Below, in pieces: positions 37,464 through 46,913 of a stretch of DNA of 64,000 bases. The stretch covers positions 2,666,001 to 2,730,000 of the forward strand of contig NZ_CP131935.1 in NCBI RefSeq assembly GCF_030704305.1, written 5' to 3'. Source of the DNA: Massilia sp. R2A-15 (GTDB lineage: Bacteria; Pseudomonadota; Gammaproteobacteria; Burkholderiales; Burkholderiaceae_D). The first letter of the stretch is position 1. Every line of letters begins with the position of its first letter. A program made the translations under genes and the position numbers. The notes under the pieces were generated by a model. That model searched no databases, was not told the DNA's origin, and worked only from the letters and a program-made list of their open reading frames with translations.

Positions 37464-39116
37464 TCAGTCCGTTACAGGGTCAGGGGTTGGGCCAGGCACG
37501 GGCGCCGGCGGTGGAGGATTCAGGTGCAGCCAGAGCGCGTGCAGGAAGATCCACGCGGCGGTGAACAAGGCGATCGCGCAGATCAGCAGGAACACGTCGT
37601 TGTAGGCCAGGACGTTGGCTTCGCGAGTGGCGGTGGCCGAGAGCGTGGCCAGTCCGCGCGCCGAACGCGCGGCGGGGTCGGGGATCAGGCGTCCGAACGC
37701 GGCGCCGCTGGCCTGCACGCGGCTGGCGACCATCGGGTCGAGCTGGCTCAGGTGCTCGGCCAGCTGGCTCGAATGGAATTTCTCGCGCACGACCTGGAAG
37801 GTGCCGAGCGCCGCCGAGCCAAGCAGGCCGCCCAGGTTCTGGCTCAGGCCGAACATCACCGAAAAGCTGATCAGGTTTCCGGGGTTGGCGATCACGCCGC
37901 CGATCAGCGCTATCAGCGAGGGGCCGATGAACAGCGCCCCGCCGAACGCCAGCAGGAACTGGCTGGCGTACATCTGCTCGGGGCGGGTCAGGCTGGTGGC
38001 ATGGGCGTCGAAATACGCGCCGGCCGCCATTAGCAGCAGCGCGATGACGACCGGCGCGGTCAGGTGGTTCACCGACAGCGTCAGCGCGCTGACCGCGATG
38101 CCGGCGATGGTCGCGGCCAGCACGATGACGAACAGGGTCTGCATCTGGTCGTTGTTCAGGCCCACCGCGCGCAGGAAGCCGACCGCGCCCGTGCCCTGCT
38201 CCGACAGCACCACGCGGATCAGGATCATCGACAGGCCCAGGCGCACGATATCGGCGCTGGCCAGCCAGCGCGTGTTGAGCAGCGGGCGCGCGCGGTGATG
38301 CTCGACGAAGATGGCGCCGGCGATCAGCACGATGGACGCGGCCAGCGCCCAGCCGATCCACGGCGTCTCAAACCACCACAGCAGGCGGCCGAAGGTGAGC
38401 GCGGCGCACAGCAGCGCCACGCCGGGCGCGAACAGGCCGAAGGTGACGAAGTCGAGCTTCTCGAAGGTCTTGATGCGGTCGCCCGGCGGCAGCTTGAGCA
38501 TCAGCACGCAGCCGAGCGAGAACAGGGTCAGCCCCAGTTCGAACAGGTACAGGCCGCGCCACTCGGCGAACTGCAGCAGGTCGCTCGAGAAGATGTAGGC
38601 GATCGGCAGCGCCAGCTGCGACACGCCGATGGCGATCACCAGGCCGCGCAGCCGCTGCGGCTTCTTGAAGGCCTGCAGCATGTAGTACAGGCCGAGGGTC
38701 GACAGCGCCGCGCCGACCATGCCGTGGGCCGCGCGCACCGCGATGGCGGACACCAGGTCGTGGACGAACAGGTGGGCGAAAGTGACCAGCGCGTACAGCA
38801 CCAGGAAGAATTCGGTGAACAGGCGCAGGCCGAACTGCTGGCGAAATTTCACCAGCAGCAGGTTGATCGAGACGTTGGTCATCACGTAGGCGGCCGGCAG
38901 CCAGGCCGTCTCGGTGGCGTAGGCGCCGAGCGCGCCCTGCAGCGACACCAGGTTGACCGACACCAGCGCGTTGCCCAGGCCGCCGGTCAGGCTGACCACG
39001 ATGCCCACGATCAGGTAGGCGTAGCGCAGCCAGGTCGGATGGGCCGGCGACGACGGCGAGCCGGGCAGCATCGGCTTTTCATCTGGGTGCCAGTCGCGCG
39101 GTGCGTATGTGCTCAT
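37464..39116 (-). CDS. DHA2-type MFS drug transporter (EmrB-like)
   Basis: 550 aa with about 14 predicted membrane segments (first LRYAYLIVGIVVSLTGGLGN; last LLICAIALFTAAWIFLHALW). An amphipathic Pro-rich C-terminal tail follows. Motif C-like GLSQNLGGLLGSAALG and the periplasmic loop between TM 13 and 14 are as in EmrB. First gene of a three-gene export operon with the fusion protein and channel; substrates probably hydrophobic toxins. No local regulator; the 175 bp upstream hold nothing I could name. Confidence 0.92.
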   Translation of the reverse strand: MSTYAPRDWHPDEKPMLPGSPSSPAHPTWLRYAYLIVGIVVSLTGGLGNALVSVNLVSLQGALGAYATETAWLPAAYVMTNVSINLLLVKFRQQFGLRLFTEFFLVLYALVTFAHLFVHDLVSAIAVRAAHGMVGAALSTLGLYYMLQAFKKPQRLRGLVIAIGVSQLALPIAYIFSSDLLQFAEWRGLYLFELGLTLFSLGCVLMLKLPPGDRIKTFEKLDFVTFGLFAPGVALLCAALTFGRLLWWFETPWIGWALAASIVLIAGAIFVEHHRARPLLNTRWLASADIVRLGLSMILIRVVLSEQGTGAVGFLRAVGLNNDQMQTLFVIVLAATIAGIAVSALTLSVNHLTAPVVIALLLMAAGAYFDAHATSLTRPEQMYASQFLLAFGGALFIGPSLIALIGGVIANPGNLISFSVMFGLSQNLGGLLGSAALGTFQVVREKFHSSQLAEHLSQLDPMVASRVQASGAAFGRLIPDPAARSARGLATLSATATREANVLAYNDVFLLICAIALFTAAWIFLHALWLHLNPPPPAPVPGPTPDPVTD

Positions 39117-39291
39117 GGGGCGGGCGGCGGCATCGAAGTTTGATCTGGATTGACGTTATGGCTATCAGGCAAAAATTAACCGCCTGAATTAGCACTTGGG
39201 TATTGCTCTGAAATTTCTCGGTGCTTAGAATCAAGTCATTCCATCCGGAAATTTGTTCAGGCTCAGTATCTATATTGCTATGGTTCGCGTC

Positions 39292-40515
39292 ATGTCATCT
39301 GTTCGCAACAGCACATTAGGACTCATTGGCTGCCTCGCGATGCTACCGTCGTTAGCATACGAACAAGAGCTCCCCCTCGATTACCGCCTGAACGAGCAGA
39401 TCATCCAGGTTCCTGCCGGAAAACAACGGCACGCCATGCTGGAAACCACGATTTTCCGCCCGAACGGCGCCGGCCCATTTCCGCTCCTGATCATCAATCA
39501 CGGCAAAGACGCCGGCGCACCCGGCGACCAGGCGCGCGACCGCTTCATCTTCATGGCCACCGCCTTCGTCAAGCGCGGCTACGCGGTGATGGTGCCGATG
39601 CGTCAAGGCTTCGCCAGCTCCACCGGCCGCTACAAGGAATTCGGCTGCAACATGACGGCGAACGGCTTCGCCCAGGCCAGCGACGTGCGCGACGCGGTCG
39701 ACTACGCGCGCCAGCAAAGCTGGGTCGACGCCGACCGCATCGTCATCGCCGGCCAGTCGTACGGCGGGCTGGCGACGATGGCGCTGGGCACCCAGCAACT
39801 GCCGGGCGTGCGCGGCCTGATCAACTTTGCCGGCGGCCTGCGCGACGACGCCGAGCGCTGCGACTGGCGCTCGGAACTAGTGCGCGCGTTCGCCAACTAC
39901 GGCGCGGCCAACAAGATCCCCAGCCTGTGGATGTACGGCGCCAACGACTCGCTGTTCGGCCCCGAGCTGGTGACCCACATGCACGACGCCTTCGTCAAGG
40001 CGGGCGGCAAGGCGCGGCTGGTCGAATTCGGCGCCTTCAAGCGCGACGCGCACGGCATGATCGGCAGCCGCGACGGAGAAAAGGTGTGGTGGGGCGACAC
40101 CGAGGCATTCCTCAAAAAGATTGGCATGCCGACCGCCGAACGCTATACCGTCACGGCGCAGCCGGCGCTGCCGAAGACCGACTATGCGCCGCTCGAAGAC
40201 GTCGACGCGGTGCCGTTCCTGAAAGAGAATGGCCGCCGCGCCTATCGCGAATACCTGGAAAAGCTGACGCCGCGCGCGTTCGCGGTGGCGCCGAACGGCG
40301 GCTGGTGCTGGGCCGAGGAAGGCGAAGACCCGGACCGGCGCGCGCTCGCCACCTGCGAGAAGAAGTCCGGCCAGCCGTGCAGGCTGTATTCGGTCGACGA
40401 CAACGTGGTGTGGCGCGACGATCCGGCGCCGGGCCAGGTCGGCACGATGATCGCCAGCCGCAGCTTGTCGCGGGCCGCCGGCACGGTGGGCGGCAGCGCT
40501 TCGACCACGAAGTAA
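39292..40515 (+). CDS. Exported alpha/beta hydrolase (dienelactone hydrolase-like)
   Basis: 407 aa using the ATG at 39292; ATG 39280 or TTG 39253 are alternatives, none with a clear ribosome site. Signal peptide SSVRNSTLGLIGCLAMLPSL. The triad can be read: Ser in VIAGQSYGGLATM, Asp in MYGANDSLFGPEL, His in KRDAHGMIG. An oxyanion segment LLIINHGKDAGAP precedes. The C-terminal 120 residues after the hydrolase fold carry four Cys (GGWCWAEE, ATCEKK, QPCRLY) and look like a separate disulfide-rich unit. Substrate unknown. Confidence 0.8.
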   Translation: MSSVRNSTLGLIGCLAMLPSLAYEQELPLDYRLNEQIIQVPAGKQRHAMLETTIFRPNGAGPFPLLIINHGKDAGAPGDQARDRFIFMATAFVKRGYAVMVPMRQGFASSTGRYKEFGCNMTANGFAQASDVRDAVDYARQQSWVDADRIVIAGQSYGGLATMALGTQQLPGVRGLINFAGGLRDDAERCDWRSELVRAFANYGAANKIPSLWMYGANDSLFGPELVTHMHDAFVKAGGKARLVEFGAFKRDAHGMIGSRDGEKVWWGDTEAFLKKIGMPTAERYTVTAQPALPKTDYAPLEDVDAVPFLKENGRRAYREYLEKLTPRAFAVAPNGGWCWAEEGEDPDRRALATCEKKSGQPCRLYSVDDNVVWRDDPAPGQVGTMIASRSLSRAAGTVGGSASTTK

Positions 40516-40523
40516 CCCGGACT

Positions 40524-40599
40524 GTCGTTCCTGCGCAGGCAGGAACCCATGCTGAATCTGTTCACACTCAGTATAGGTTCCTGCCTGCGCAGGAACGAC
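40524..40599. repeat. Family B REP pair
   Basis: GTCGTTCCTGCGCAGGCAGG with AACCCATGCTGAATCTG, then the inverted unit ACTCAGTATAGGTTCCTGCC with TGCGCAGGAACGAC. Between convergent genes for the hydrolase and the PLP dehydratase. Confidence 0.85.
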
Positions 40600-40606
40600 A
40601 AGCGGG

Positions 40607-41527
40607 CTATCGGTACTCGGCCGCCCAGGTCTGCAACTGCGCGACGGTGGCGGTCACTCCACCACAGACCACCACCAGCACGTTGCGGAAATCGCGCAGC
40701 TGGCTGGCCGCGTCGTAAGCCACGGCCAGCGAGGCGCCGCAGGCCGGCTCCACCACCACACGATGATCGTCCATGAAGCGGATGCAGGCGTCCACCGCGG
40801 CCGCGTCGGACACCACCCTGCTCCGCACCGGATGGCTGCGAGTGAGCGCAAAGGCTTGTTCGGCCACCTTGCGCGCGCCCAGCGAGGTGGCGATGCTGGA
40901 AATGCGCGGCAGCTCGACGCGCGCGCCGGCCCGCATCGACTGCGCCAGCGAATCGGCGCCTTCCGTTTCGACGGCGATGACGGGCACGCCGTCCCAGCCG
41001 TTGCGCCGCAGGCCCTGCACAACGCCGCACAGCAGCCCTCCTCCGCCGACCGACAGCACCACCGCATCGGGCGCGACGCCAGCCTGCGCGACCTCGTCGA
41101 TCATGGTGGCGTGGCCGTCCCACAGCAGCGGGTCGTCGAACGGATGAATGAAGGCGTCGGAATCGGTCAGCATCGCCTGGGCGCGCTCGTTCGCTTCCTG
41201 AAACGAGGCGCCGTGCACGATCACCTCGGCCCGCTCGCGGCGAATCAGTTCGATGGCGCGCGCGGACGCGGTTTCCGGCACCACCACCGTGACCGGGATG
41301 CCCAGGCGGCGGCCGGCGTAGGCGGCGGCGATGCCGGCGTTGCCGCCCGACGAGGAGACGAAGCGGCGGGCGCCGCGGCGCGCGTATTCCTCGCAGGCGT
41401 GGCCGATGCCGCGGTTCTTGAAGGAGCCGGTCGGCTGCAGGGCGTCCATCTTGAGCCAGACCGACTGGCCCGGCACGGCGGAGAAAGCGGTCGATGCGAG
41501 CAGCGGTGTCTGGATGTGCAGGGTCAT
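40607..41527 (-). CDS. PLP-dependent serine/threonine dehydratase-like protein
   Basis: 306 aa from the ATG at 41527, overlapping the upstream gene's stop. Fold-type II PLP enzyme: lysine in ALQPTGSFKNRGIGHACEE, phosphate-gripping SSSGGNAGIAAAYAGRRL, and glycine loop VVLSVGGGGLLCGVV. Short N-terminus (MTLHIQTPLL) and a Cys in EPACGASLAVAY resemble the L-serine dehydratase SDH-like branch. It would deaminate serine or threonine to the 2-oxo acid. Single-domain, without the allosteric ACT domain of IlvA. Confidence 0.88.
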   Translation of the reverse strand: MTLHIQTPLLASTAFSAVPGQSVWLKMDALQPTGSFKNRGIGHACEEYARRGARRFVSSSGGNAGIAAAYAGRRLGIPVTVVVPETASARAIELIRRERAEVIVHGASFQEANERAQAMLTDSDAFIHPFDDPLLWDGHATMIDEVAQAGVAPDAVVLSVGGGGLLCGVVQGLRRNGWDGVPVIAVETEGADSLAQSMRAGARVELPRISSIATSLGARKVAEQAFALTRSHPVRSRVVSDAAAVDACIRFMDDHRVVVEPACGASLAVAYDAASQLRDFRNVLVVVCGGVTATVAQLQTWAAEYR

Positions 41528-41946
41528 GGGATGTCGTTCGATGGTGGCGCGAACAGGCTTTCGGCATCGAGGATGGCGTAGGCGATTTCGGGGTGCTGGT
41601 CGAGGCAGCGCCGCACCGCGGCCGGAATCGACTGGCGCGTCTTGCGGCACAAGCCTGGCAGCTCGGCCAGTTCGATGCGGAAGCCGCGCACCGTGCGCAC
41701 CTCGTTGGCGCCTGGCGTGATCGACAAGCGGATACCGAGCAGCTGGACCATGCGCTGTTCGAGCTTGCGCAGGTCCTCGTAGGTCGATACCGACTCGATC
41801 CGGTCCAGCAGACGCTTTTCTTCCTCGCGCGTGAGCCGCAGCACCCGCTTGTCCGAATCGGGGTCGGCCAGCAGGCGCTCGCGATCGCACACGCACAGCC
41901 CGGGCGGGCATTCGGTGCGAATCGTGAAGTCGACTGTCTGCTGCAT
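41524..41946 (-). CDS. Conserved hypothetical protein with N-terminal Cys motif
   Basis: 140 aa, 4-bp overlap with the dehydratase gene. The N-terminus TIRTECPPGLCVCDRERLLA holds three closely spaced Cys (C-x4-C-x-C), followed by a charged helical segment (LRLTREEEKRLLDRIESVST) and a domain containing PGLCRKTRQSIPAAVRRCLD. No family recognised. The Cys pattern could bind a metal. Coupling suggests it is expressed with the dehydratase, not that it shares its pathway. Confidence 0.65.
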   Translation of the reverse strand: MQQTVDFTIRTECPPGLCVCDRERLLADPDSDKRVLRLTREEEKRLLDRIESVSTYEDLRKLEQRMVQLLGIRLSITPGANEVRTVRGFRIELAELPGLCRKTRQSIPAAVRRCLDQHPEIAYAILDAESLFAPPSNDIP

Positions 41947-42123
41947 CGTTGGCGAACCTGTCGTGGGCGAGAAGAAAAAATTCTACCACCGATGCGCCAA
42001 CAGCCGGCGCGACCGGGAACATCGGGTTGACAATATTTACCGCCTGGCCGATCCTCACGTGTCGCTCCCGGCAAATTCCGGTGGGCCGTCAACGAATACC
42101 ATCACTCCGAAGGACCTTCCAGC

Positions 42124-43644
42124 ATGAACCTGACCCTCGCCCGCGCCGCCGCCCTGCTCCTGATCGCCTGCAGCGCCGCGCCGGCGCTGGCGGAAGCGGT
42201 CCGCGCCGAACGGGTGGCGGCACTGATGCCCGAAATCGACAAGCTGTACGCCGACCTGGCCAGCGCCGAGCACCTGCCCGGACTGACGATCGGCGTGGTC
42301 CTCGACGGGAAGCTGGTGCACGCGCGCAGCTTCGGTCTGTCGAACGTCGAGCGCAAGACGCCGGTCGCGGCCGACACCGAATTTCGCATCGCTTCGATGA
42401 CCAAGAGCTTCGTCGCGATGGCGGTGATGAAACTGCGCGACGAAGGCAGGCTGGGACTGGACGACCCGGTCGTGAAGTATCTGCCGGAGCTGCGCGGCGT
42501 GGCCCTGCCGACCGCCGATTCGCCGGCGCTGACGATCCGCCAGCTGATAACGATGACGACCGGCCTGCCCGAAGACAATCCGTGGGGCGACCGCCAGATG
42601 CAGATCGATAACGCCGAACTGGCGCGCTTCGTCGGCGCCGGGCTGTCGTTCTCGAACGCGCCGGGCGAGGCCTTCGAATACAGCAACCTCGGTTACGTCA
42701 TGCTGGGCAAGGTCGTGTCGAAAGTGGCGGGGATGCGCTTCCAGGACTTCGTCACGCGCGAGATCCTGCTGCCGCTGGGGATGCGCCACACGCGCTGGGA
42801 ATACACGCAGGCGGCGCCGGGCAAGCTGGCCCTCGGCTACCGCTGGGAGCATGGCGCGTGGAAGCCTGAACCGATCCTGCACGACGGCGACGGCGCCGCG
42901 ATGGGCGGCCTGATCACGACGATGGACGATTTCGCGCGCTACGTGGCCTTCCACCTGGACGCCTCGCCCGCGCGCGACGGACCAGACACCGGCCCGGTGC
43001 GGCGCGCCTCGGTGCGCGAGATGCAGCAGCCGCGCGTGTTCACCGGCATGGCGCCGAAGGCGACGCTGGCCGACGACAAGACGCCGAATCCGAAGGTCAC
43101 GTTTTACGGCTACGGCCTGTCGTGGACGCGCGACAGCCGCGACGTCGTCATCGTCGGGCATTCGGGCGGGCTGCCCGGCTACGGCAGCCAGTACCGCTTC
43201 GCGCCGCAGCACGGCATCGGGGTGATCGCGTTCAGCAATCTGCGCTACGCGCCGGTGTATGGGCCCACCACCAAAGTGCTGGAGCGCCTGATCGAGCGCG
43301 CGCAGCTGGATCGGCGCCCGGTGGCGGTGTCGGCGATCCTGGCGACGCGCCAGCGCCAGGTGGCCGAGCTGGTGCAGTCGTGGGACCCGGCGCTGGGCGC
43401 GGCGATCGCGGCGGAGAATTTTTTCCTCGACCGCTCGCGCGAGGATTGGGTGGCCGCCAGCCGGACGCAACTGGACAGGATCGGCAAGGTGATCGCGGTG
43501 GGACCAATCAAGGCGGAGAACCAGCTGCGCGGGACATTCCCGCTGGTGGGCGAGACGGGGACGGTCGATGTGTCGTTCACGCTGACGCCGGAGCGCGAGC
43601 CGAAGGTGCAGTTCATCGAACTGAAGGCGCGCGCGGCGCCGTGA
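42124..43644 (+). CDS. Serine hydrolase, class C beta-lactamase/PBP family
   Basis: 506 aa, secreted (signal MNLTLARAAALLLIACSAAP ... ALA). Active-site motifs in order: SMTK (in FRIASMTKSFVAMAV, about 90), YSN (in FEYSNLGYVMLGK) and HSG (in VIVGHSGGLPGYG). A C-terminal lipocalin-like extension of about 130 residues follows the hydrolase domain. May be an esterase, D-amino peptidase or carboxypeptidase; beta-lactam resistance is not implied. Monocistronic, closed by a family A palindrome. Confidence 0.88.
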   Translation: MNLTLARAAALLLIACSAAPALAEAVRAERVAALMPEIDKLYADLASAEHLPGLTIGVVLDGKLVHARSFGLSNVERKTPVAADTEFRIASMTKSFVAMAVMKLRDEGRLGLDDPVVKYLPELRGVALPTADSPALTIRQLITMTTGLPEDNPWGDRQMQIDNAELARFVGAGLSFSNAPGEAFEYSNLGYVMLGKVVSKVAGMRFQDFVTREILLPLGMRHTRWEYTQAAPGKLALGYRWEHGAWKPEPILHDGDGAAMGGLITTMDDFARYVAFHLDASPARDGPDTGPVRRASVREMQQPRVFTGMAPKATLADDKTPNPKVTFYGYGLSWTRDSRDVVIVGHSGGLPGYGSQYRFAPQHGIGVIAFSNLRYAPVYGPTTKVLERLIERAQLDRRPVAVSAILATRQRQVAELVQSWDPALGAAIAAENFFLDRSREDWVAASRTQLDRIGKVIAVGPIKAENQLRGTFPLVGETGTVDVSFTLTPEREPKVQFIELKARAAP

Positions 43645-43668
43645 CGTCGAGCGGCGGTGTGCCAAACC

Positions 43669-43695
43669 GGGGTCAGGTCCGGCGGACCTGACCCC
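43669..43695. repeat. Family A 27-bp palindrome
   Basis: GGGGTCAGGTCC-ggc-GGACCTGACCCC between the convergent serine hydrolase and CHRD genes. No T run on either side here. Confidence 0.85.
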
Positions 43696-43705
43696 AAGGG
43701 CTAAC

Positions 43706-44248
43706 TTATTTCGCGGGCCACAGCTGCATGCGCACTTCGCCGCCCGGATAGGTGGCGCTGTGCACGTTGATGTACAGGTTGCCGGCCATGTAGCTGGCGT
43801 ACTGCGCGTCGGTCAGCTTGGCGCCCGGCGCCGGCGCGAAGGTGTTGGCGCCGGTCTTGGTGAACGGGACGATCACCGGGCCGTTCTGGCCCTTCGCCGC
43901 TTCGTGGATGTGCGCCATCGTCGGCGTCATGCCCATCACTTCGACCGAGCCGGTCACCGACTTGTCGGCGCCGATCATGATCATGCTCTTGCCGCTGGCG
44001 GTCGACGGGTTGGGCGGCACTTCCTGCGCGCCCGACAGCATCATCGGCGCGGCGGCCGGCATCGCTGCCGGCATCGGCGCCGGCGTGGCATTGGGCATCG
44101 GGGTCGGATTGATCGCGGTGGCGGTCTTCTCAACGGCCATCGGCGGGCTGGCGTCCTTTGCCTTCATCGAGTCGCAGCCGGCCAGCGCCAGCATTGCGGC
44201 AACGGCGGCAATTCCTGCCACCCGGACGTCTTTTTTTACGGTCTTCAT
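43706..44248 (-). CDS. CHRD-domain lipoprotein
   Basis: 180 aa. AGGAG nine bases before the ATG. Lipobox in AVAAMLALAGCDSMKA (Cys25). A Pro/Met/Ala-rich linker (PTPMPNATPAPMPAAMPAAA) leads to a CHRD domain: LSGAQEVPPNPSTASGKSMI, then MAHIHEAAKGQNGPVIVPF and NLYINVHSATYPGGEVRMQL. CHRD domains are beta-sandwiches of unknown role in many secreted bacterial proteins. Probably outer-membrane anchored. Confidence 0.88.
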   Translation of the reverse strand: MKTVKKDVRVAGIAAVAAMLALAGCDSMKAKDASPPMAVEKTATAINPTPMPNATPAPMPAAMPAAAPMMLSGAQEVPPNPSTASGKSMIMIGADKSVTGSVEVMGMTPTMAHIHEAAKGQNGPVIVPFTKTGANTFAPAPGAKLTDAQYASYMAGNLYINVHSATYPGGEVRMQLWPAK

Positions 44249-44363
44249 TCGTCGTTCTCCTGGTTGACTGCGTGAAATTTACCTGTAGGCGCGGGACGTA
44301 CCAGTCCGATGTTCATATTACATCACTGCTGAGCTAACAAGCGCACAACTGATGAAAGTTTTG

Positions 44364-46628
44364 CTACGCCGCGTACTCGAGCTGGCCGACCGGATGGTAC
44401 GCATATTTGTAGCCGTAGCCGGACAGGCGCGGCTTGACGTCGTTGAACACGATGCCCAGCGGCGAAACGCCGGCCTGGTTCAGGCGCTTGATCGACTCGG
44501 TGATCTCGCGCTCGGTGCTGACCCCGGCGCGCACCACCAGGAACACCGCGCCGGCGTGGCTGCCGATCACCAGCGAATCGGCCAGCGCCAGGATGGGCGG
44601 CGAATCGACCAGCACCAGGTCGTAATGCGATCGCACCGACGCGAGCAAGGCGCCAATATCGAGCGGCATGAAGAAATCGGGGCGCGCCTGCGACAGCACG
44701 CCGGTGGTGACCAGGTCGAGCTTGTCGAGCACGCCGCGCCGGATCGCCTGGCCGAGCGTGATGGCGCCGCTGGCCGCTTCGCACAGCCCGCCTTCGCGCG
44801 GCACGCCGAAATACTGGTGCAGGCTGCCGTTGCGCACGTCGCCGTCCACCAGCAGCACGCGCTTGCCGGAGGCGGCCATCACGGCGGCGAAATTGGCCGA
44901 GACGAAGGACTTGCCGAGACTGCTGGTGGGGCCGGCGAACATGATCACGTTGTTGTGCAGCCGCGGCATCGAAAACTGCAGCGACACGCGGAAGCTGCGC
45001 AGCGCTTCGATGGCGCCGTCGATCGGCCACTCGCGCGCCAGCAGCGGGCTGGGGCCGCCGCGCCGGGCCATCCTGGCCTGGGCGTCGCTGTGCGGGATGC
45101 TGGCGACGACCACGCGCGCGCCGAGCAGCTTTTCGATCGCCAGCGGATCGTCCACCGCGCCGCCCAGGTTCTTGCGCAGCACCGCGCCGAGCACGCCCAG
45201 CAGCAGCCCGCAGACCAGGCCGACGACGACGATCAGGCCCCGGTGCGGGCGCACCGGGTCGTCGCTGACCATGGGCGGATCGACCAGGCGCACGTTGCTG
45301 ACCTTGCCCACCGAGACGATCCGCAGTTGCTGCGCGGTGTTCGCCAGCGCCGTGTACAGGTCCGTGTTGAGCTTGATGTCGCGCGCCATGCGCACCGAAT
45401 CCTGCTCAAGCAGCGGCAGCGTCTTGATGTGGGCGGCGATCTCGGCCAGTTCGCGGTCGACCTGGCGTAGCTGGCCGGTGACGGCGGCCACGACCGGGTG
45501 GCGCATGGTGAAGCGGGTCAGCAGTTCGGTGCGCTTCTGGAGCAGCTCGGTGCGCCGCAGCCGGGCCGCGGCCGCCTGCTGCAGGCTCAGCTTCGCTTCC
45601 TCGGCGAAGTCGATGGTGCCGTGGGCGTTGCGAAAGGCGTTGTACTCGCTCTCGGCGCGCTCGAGCTTGGCCTTGAGCTTGGGCAGCTGCTGGTCAAGGA
45701 AGGCAAGCGACTTTTCCGCCTCCTCGCTCTTGCGCCCCAGGTTCTGCGACATGTATTGCTGGCCGATGTCGCGCAGCATGGCGTTGACCAGCTCGGGGCT
45801 GCCGCCTTCGAGCCGCACTTCGATCACGCCGGACTGCTTGCCCCGTTCGGCGACGATCAGCTCGTCCTGCAGTTTGCGGATGGCCGTGCTGGCCGAGCTG
45901 CGCCGCACCAGGAAGCGCGCTCCCGGCAAGCCGTCGAGCCGCGCCACCTGCAGTTCCACCGCGCCGGCCGGCGTGTGCACCTGCAGCAGCGGCCCCACCT
46001 GGCCGTAGAACATCACCTTCCCGTCCGGGTCGAGCACGGAATAGCGGCCGCCGCCCAGGCTGGTGACGGCCAGCGCGCGGCCGTACATCGAAGGCGGCAC
46101 GTTGAGCACGGGCACCTCGATCTGCTCGGCGCCCCATACCTTGCCGCCCCAGCCGAACAGGCCCGGCTGCGACAACTGGCCGGGGCGGGCGTCGCGCACC
46201 AGCTTGCCGAGCAGGGGGAAGTAATCGGGACGCGCGTCGATGGTCAGGTTCAGGCGCGCCACCGCCGGCGCGACGACGGTGCGCGAGCGCAGCAATTCCA
46301 TCTCCGCCGTCACCGCCTTCTTGGTGTCGAACATCGAGGCGACGTCGTTGAGCGCGTTCTTCGAGGTGGACGGGGTGGCTTCCTCGACGTGGATCAGCAT
46401 GCTCGCTTCGTACACCGGGCGCGCCAGCACCGCGTAGGCCAGCGCCAGCAAGGTGACGAAGCCGGCGATCGCGGCGAGCACGCGCCACTGATCGCGCAGC
46501 AGGTTGAGCCAGACGCGCGCCGGCGGATCGTCCTGCTCGCGCGCGGGCGCCGGCGCCGCGATGCCGCGGCGGCTGAGCGCGCGGCGGCGCAAGGAGCGCG
46601 CATGACCGAGATTGGCGGTGGTGGACAT
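44364..46628 (-). CDS. Wzc-type polysaccharide biosynthesis tyrosine autokinase
   Basis: 754 aa. Chain-length domain: TM1 WRVLAAIAGFVTLLALAYAV (about 48), Wzz-like region with coiled coil (about 290-400), TM2 GLIVVVGLVCGLLLGVLGAV (about 460). BY-kinase domain: Walker A AGPTSSLGKS (about 565-574), Walker A' VLLVDGDVR (about 592-600), Walker B DLVLVDSPP. A Tyr cluster GYGYKYAY near the end is the autophosphorylation site. Normally partners Wza and EPS glycosyltransferases, none of which are here, so it is solitary. 285 bp without a gene separate it from the divergent phytochrome gene. Confidence 0.9.
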   Translation of the reverse strand: MSTTANLGHARSLRRRALSRRGIAAPAPAREQDDPPARVWLNLLRDQWRVLAAIAGFVTLLALAYAVLARPVYEASMLIHVEEATPSTSKNALNDVASMFDTKKAVTAEMELLRSRTVVAPAVARLNLTIDARPDYFPLLGKLVRDARPGQLSQPGLFGWGGKVWGAEQIEVPVLNVPPSMYGRALAVTSLGGGRYSVLDPDGKVMFYGQVGPLLQVHTPAGAVELQVARLDGLPGARFLVRRSSASTAIRKLQDELIVAERGKQSGVIEVRLEGGSPELVNAMLRDIGQQYMSQNLGRKSEEAEKSLAFLDQQLPKLKAKLERAESEYNAFRNAHGTIDFAEEAKLSLQQAAAARLRRTELLQKRTELLTRFTMRHPVVAAVTGQLRQVDRELAEIAAHIKTLPLLEQDSVRMARDIKLNTDLYTALANTAQQLRIVSVGKVSNVRLVDPPMVSDDPVRPHRGLIVVVGLVCGLLLGVLGAVLRKNLGGAVDDPLAIEKLLGARVVVASIPHSDAQARMARRGGPSPLLAREWPIDGAIEALRSFRVSLQFSMPRLHNNVIMFAGPTSSLGKSFVSANFAAVMAASGKRVLLVDGDVRNGSLHQYFGVPREGGLCEAASGAITLGQAIRRGVLDKLDLVTTGVLSQARPDFFMPLDIGALLASVRSHYDLVLVDSPPILALADSLVIGSHAGAVFLVVRAGVSTEREITESIKRLNQAGVSPLGIVFNDVKPRLSGYGYKYAYHPVGQLEYAA

Positions 46629-46913
46629 GGTGGGAGATCGCTTGAATTCGGTAGCTCAACGCTACGGCAGCGCGCCCTGCCCCGTTTGCGTTGAATCAAT
46701 CGGGCGCATACGGCTCAGCTTATGGACGAGGTTGCGGGAAATTCGCAGAAGATGAGCTCGCTTCGGATTCGCAATTATGCAAGATTTCGCATAATTTGCG
46801 TTGCCGTTAAAATATTGCAACACTCCCAACCGTGCGTGCGTCGCGACGGAAATTTTCTGGCTACAATGCGGTTTCCCGAAAATGTCGGTGTTTGCCAAGC
46901 TGACCCGTTCCCC

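Noticed and set aside
42124-43644. Serine hydrolase as an antibiotic-resistance beta-lactamase
   Set aside because: SxxK/YxN/HxG motifs occur in many esterases and peptidases of this fold, and the C-terminal lipocalin-like extension is not typical of AmpC.
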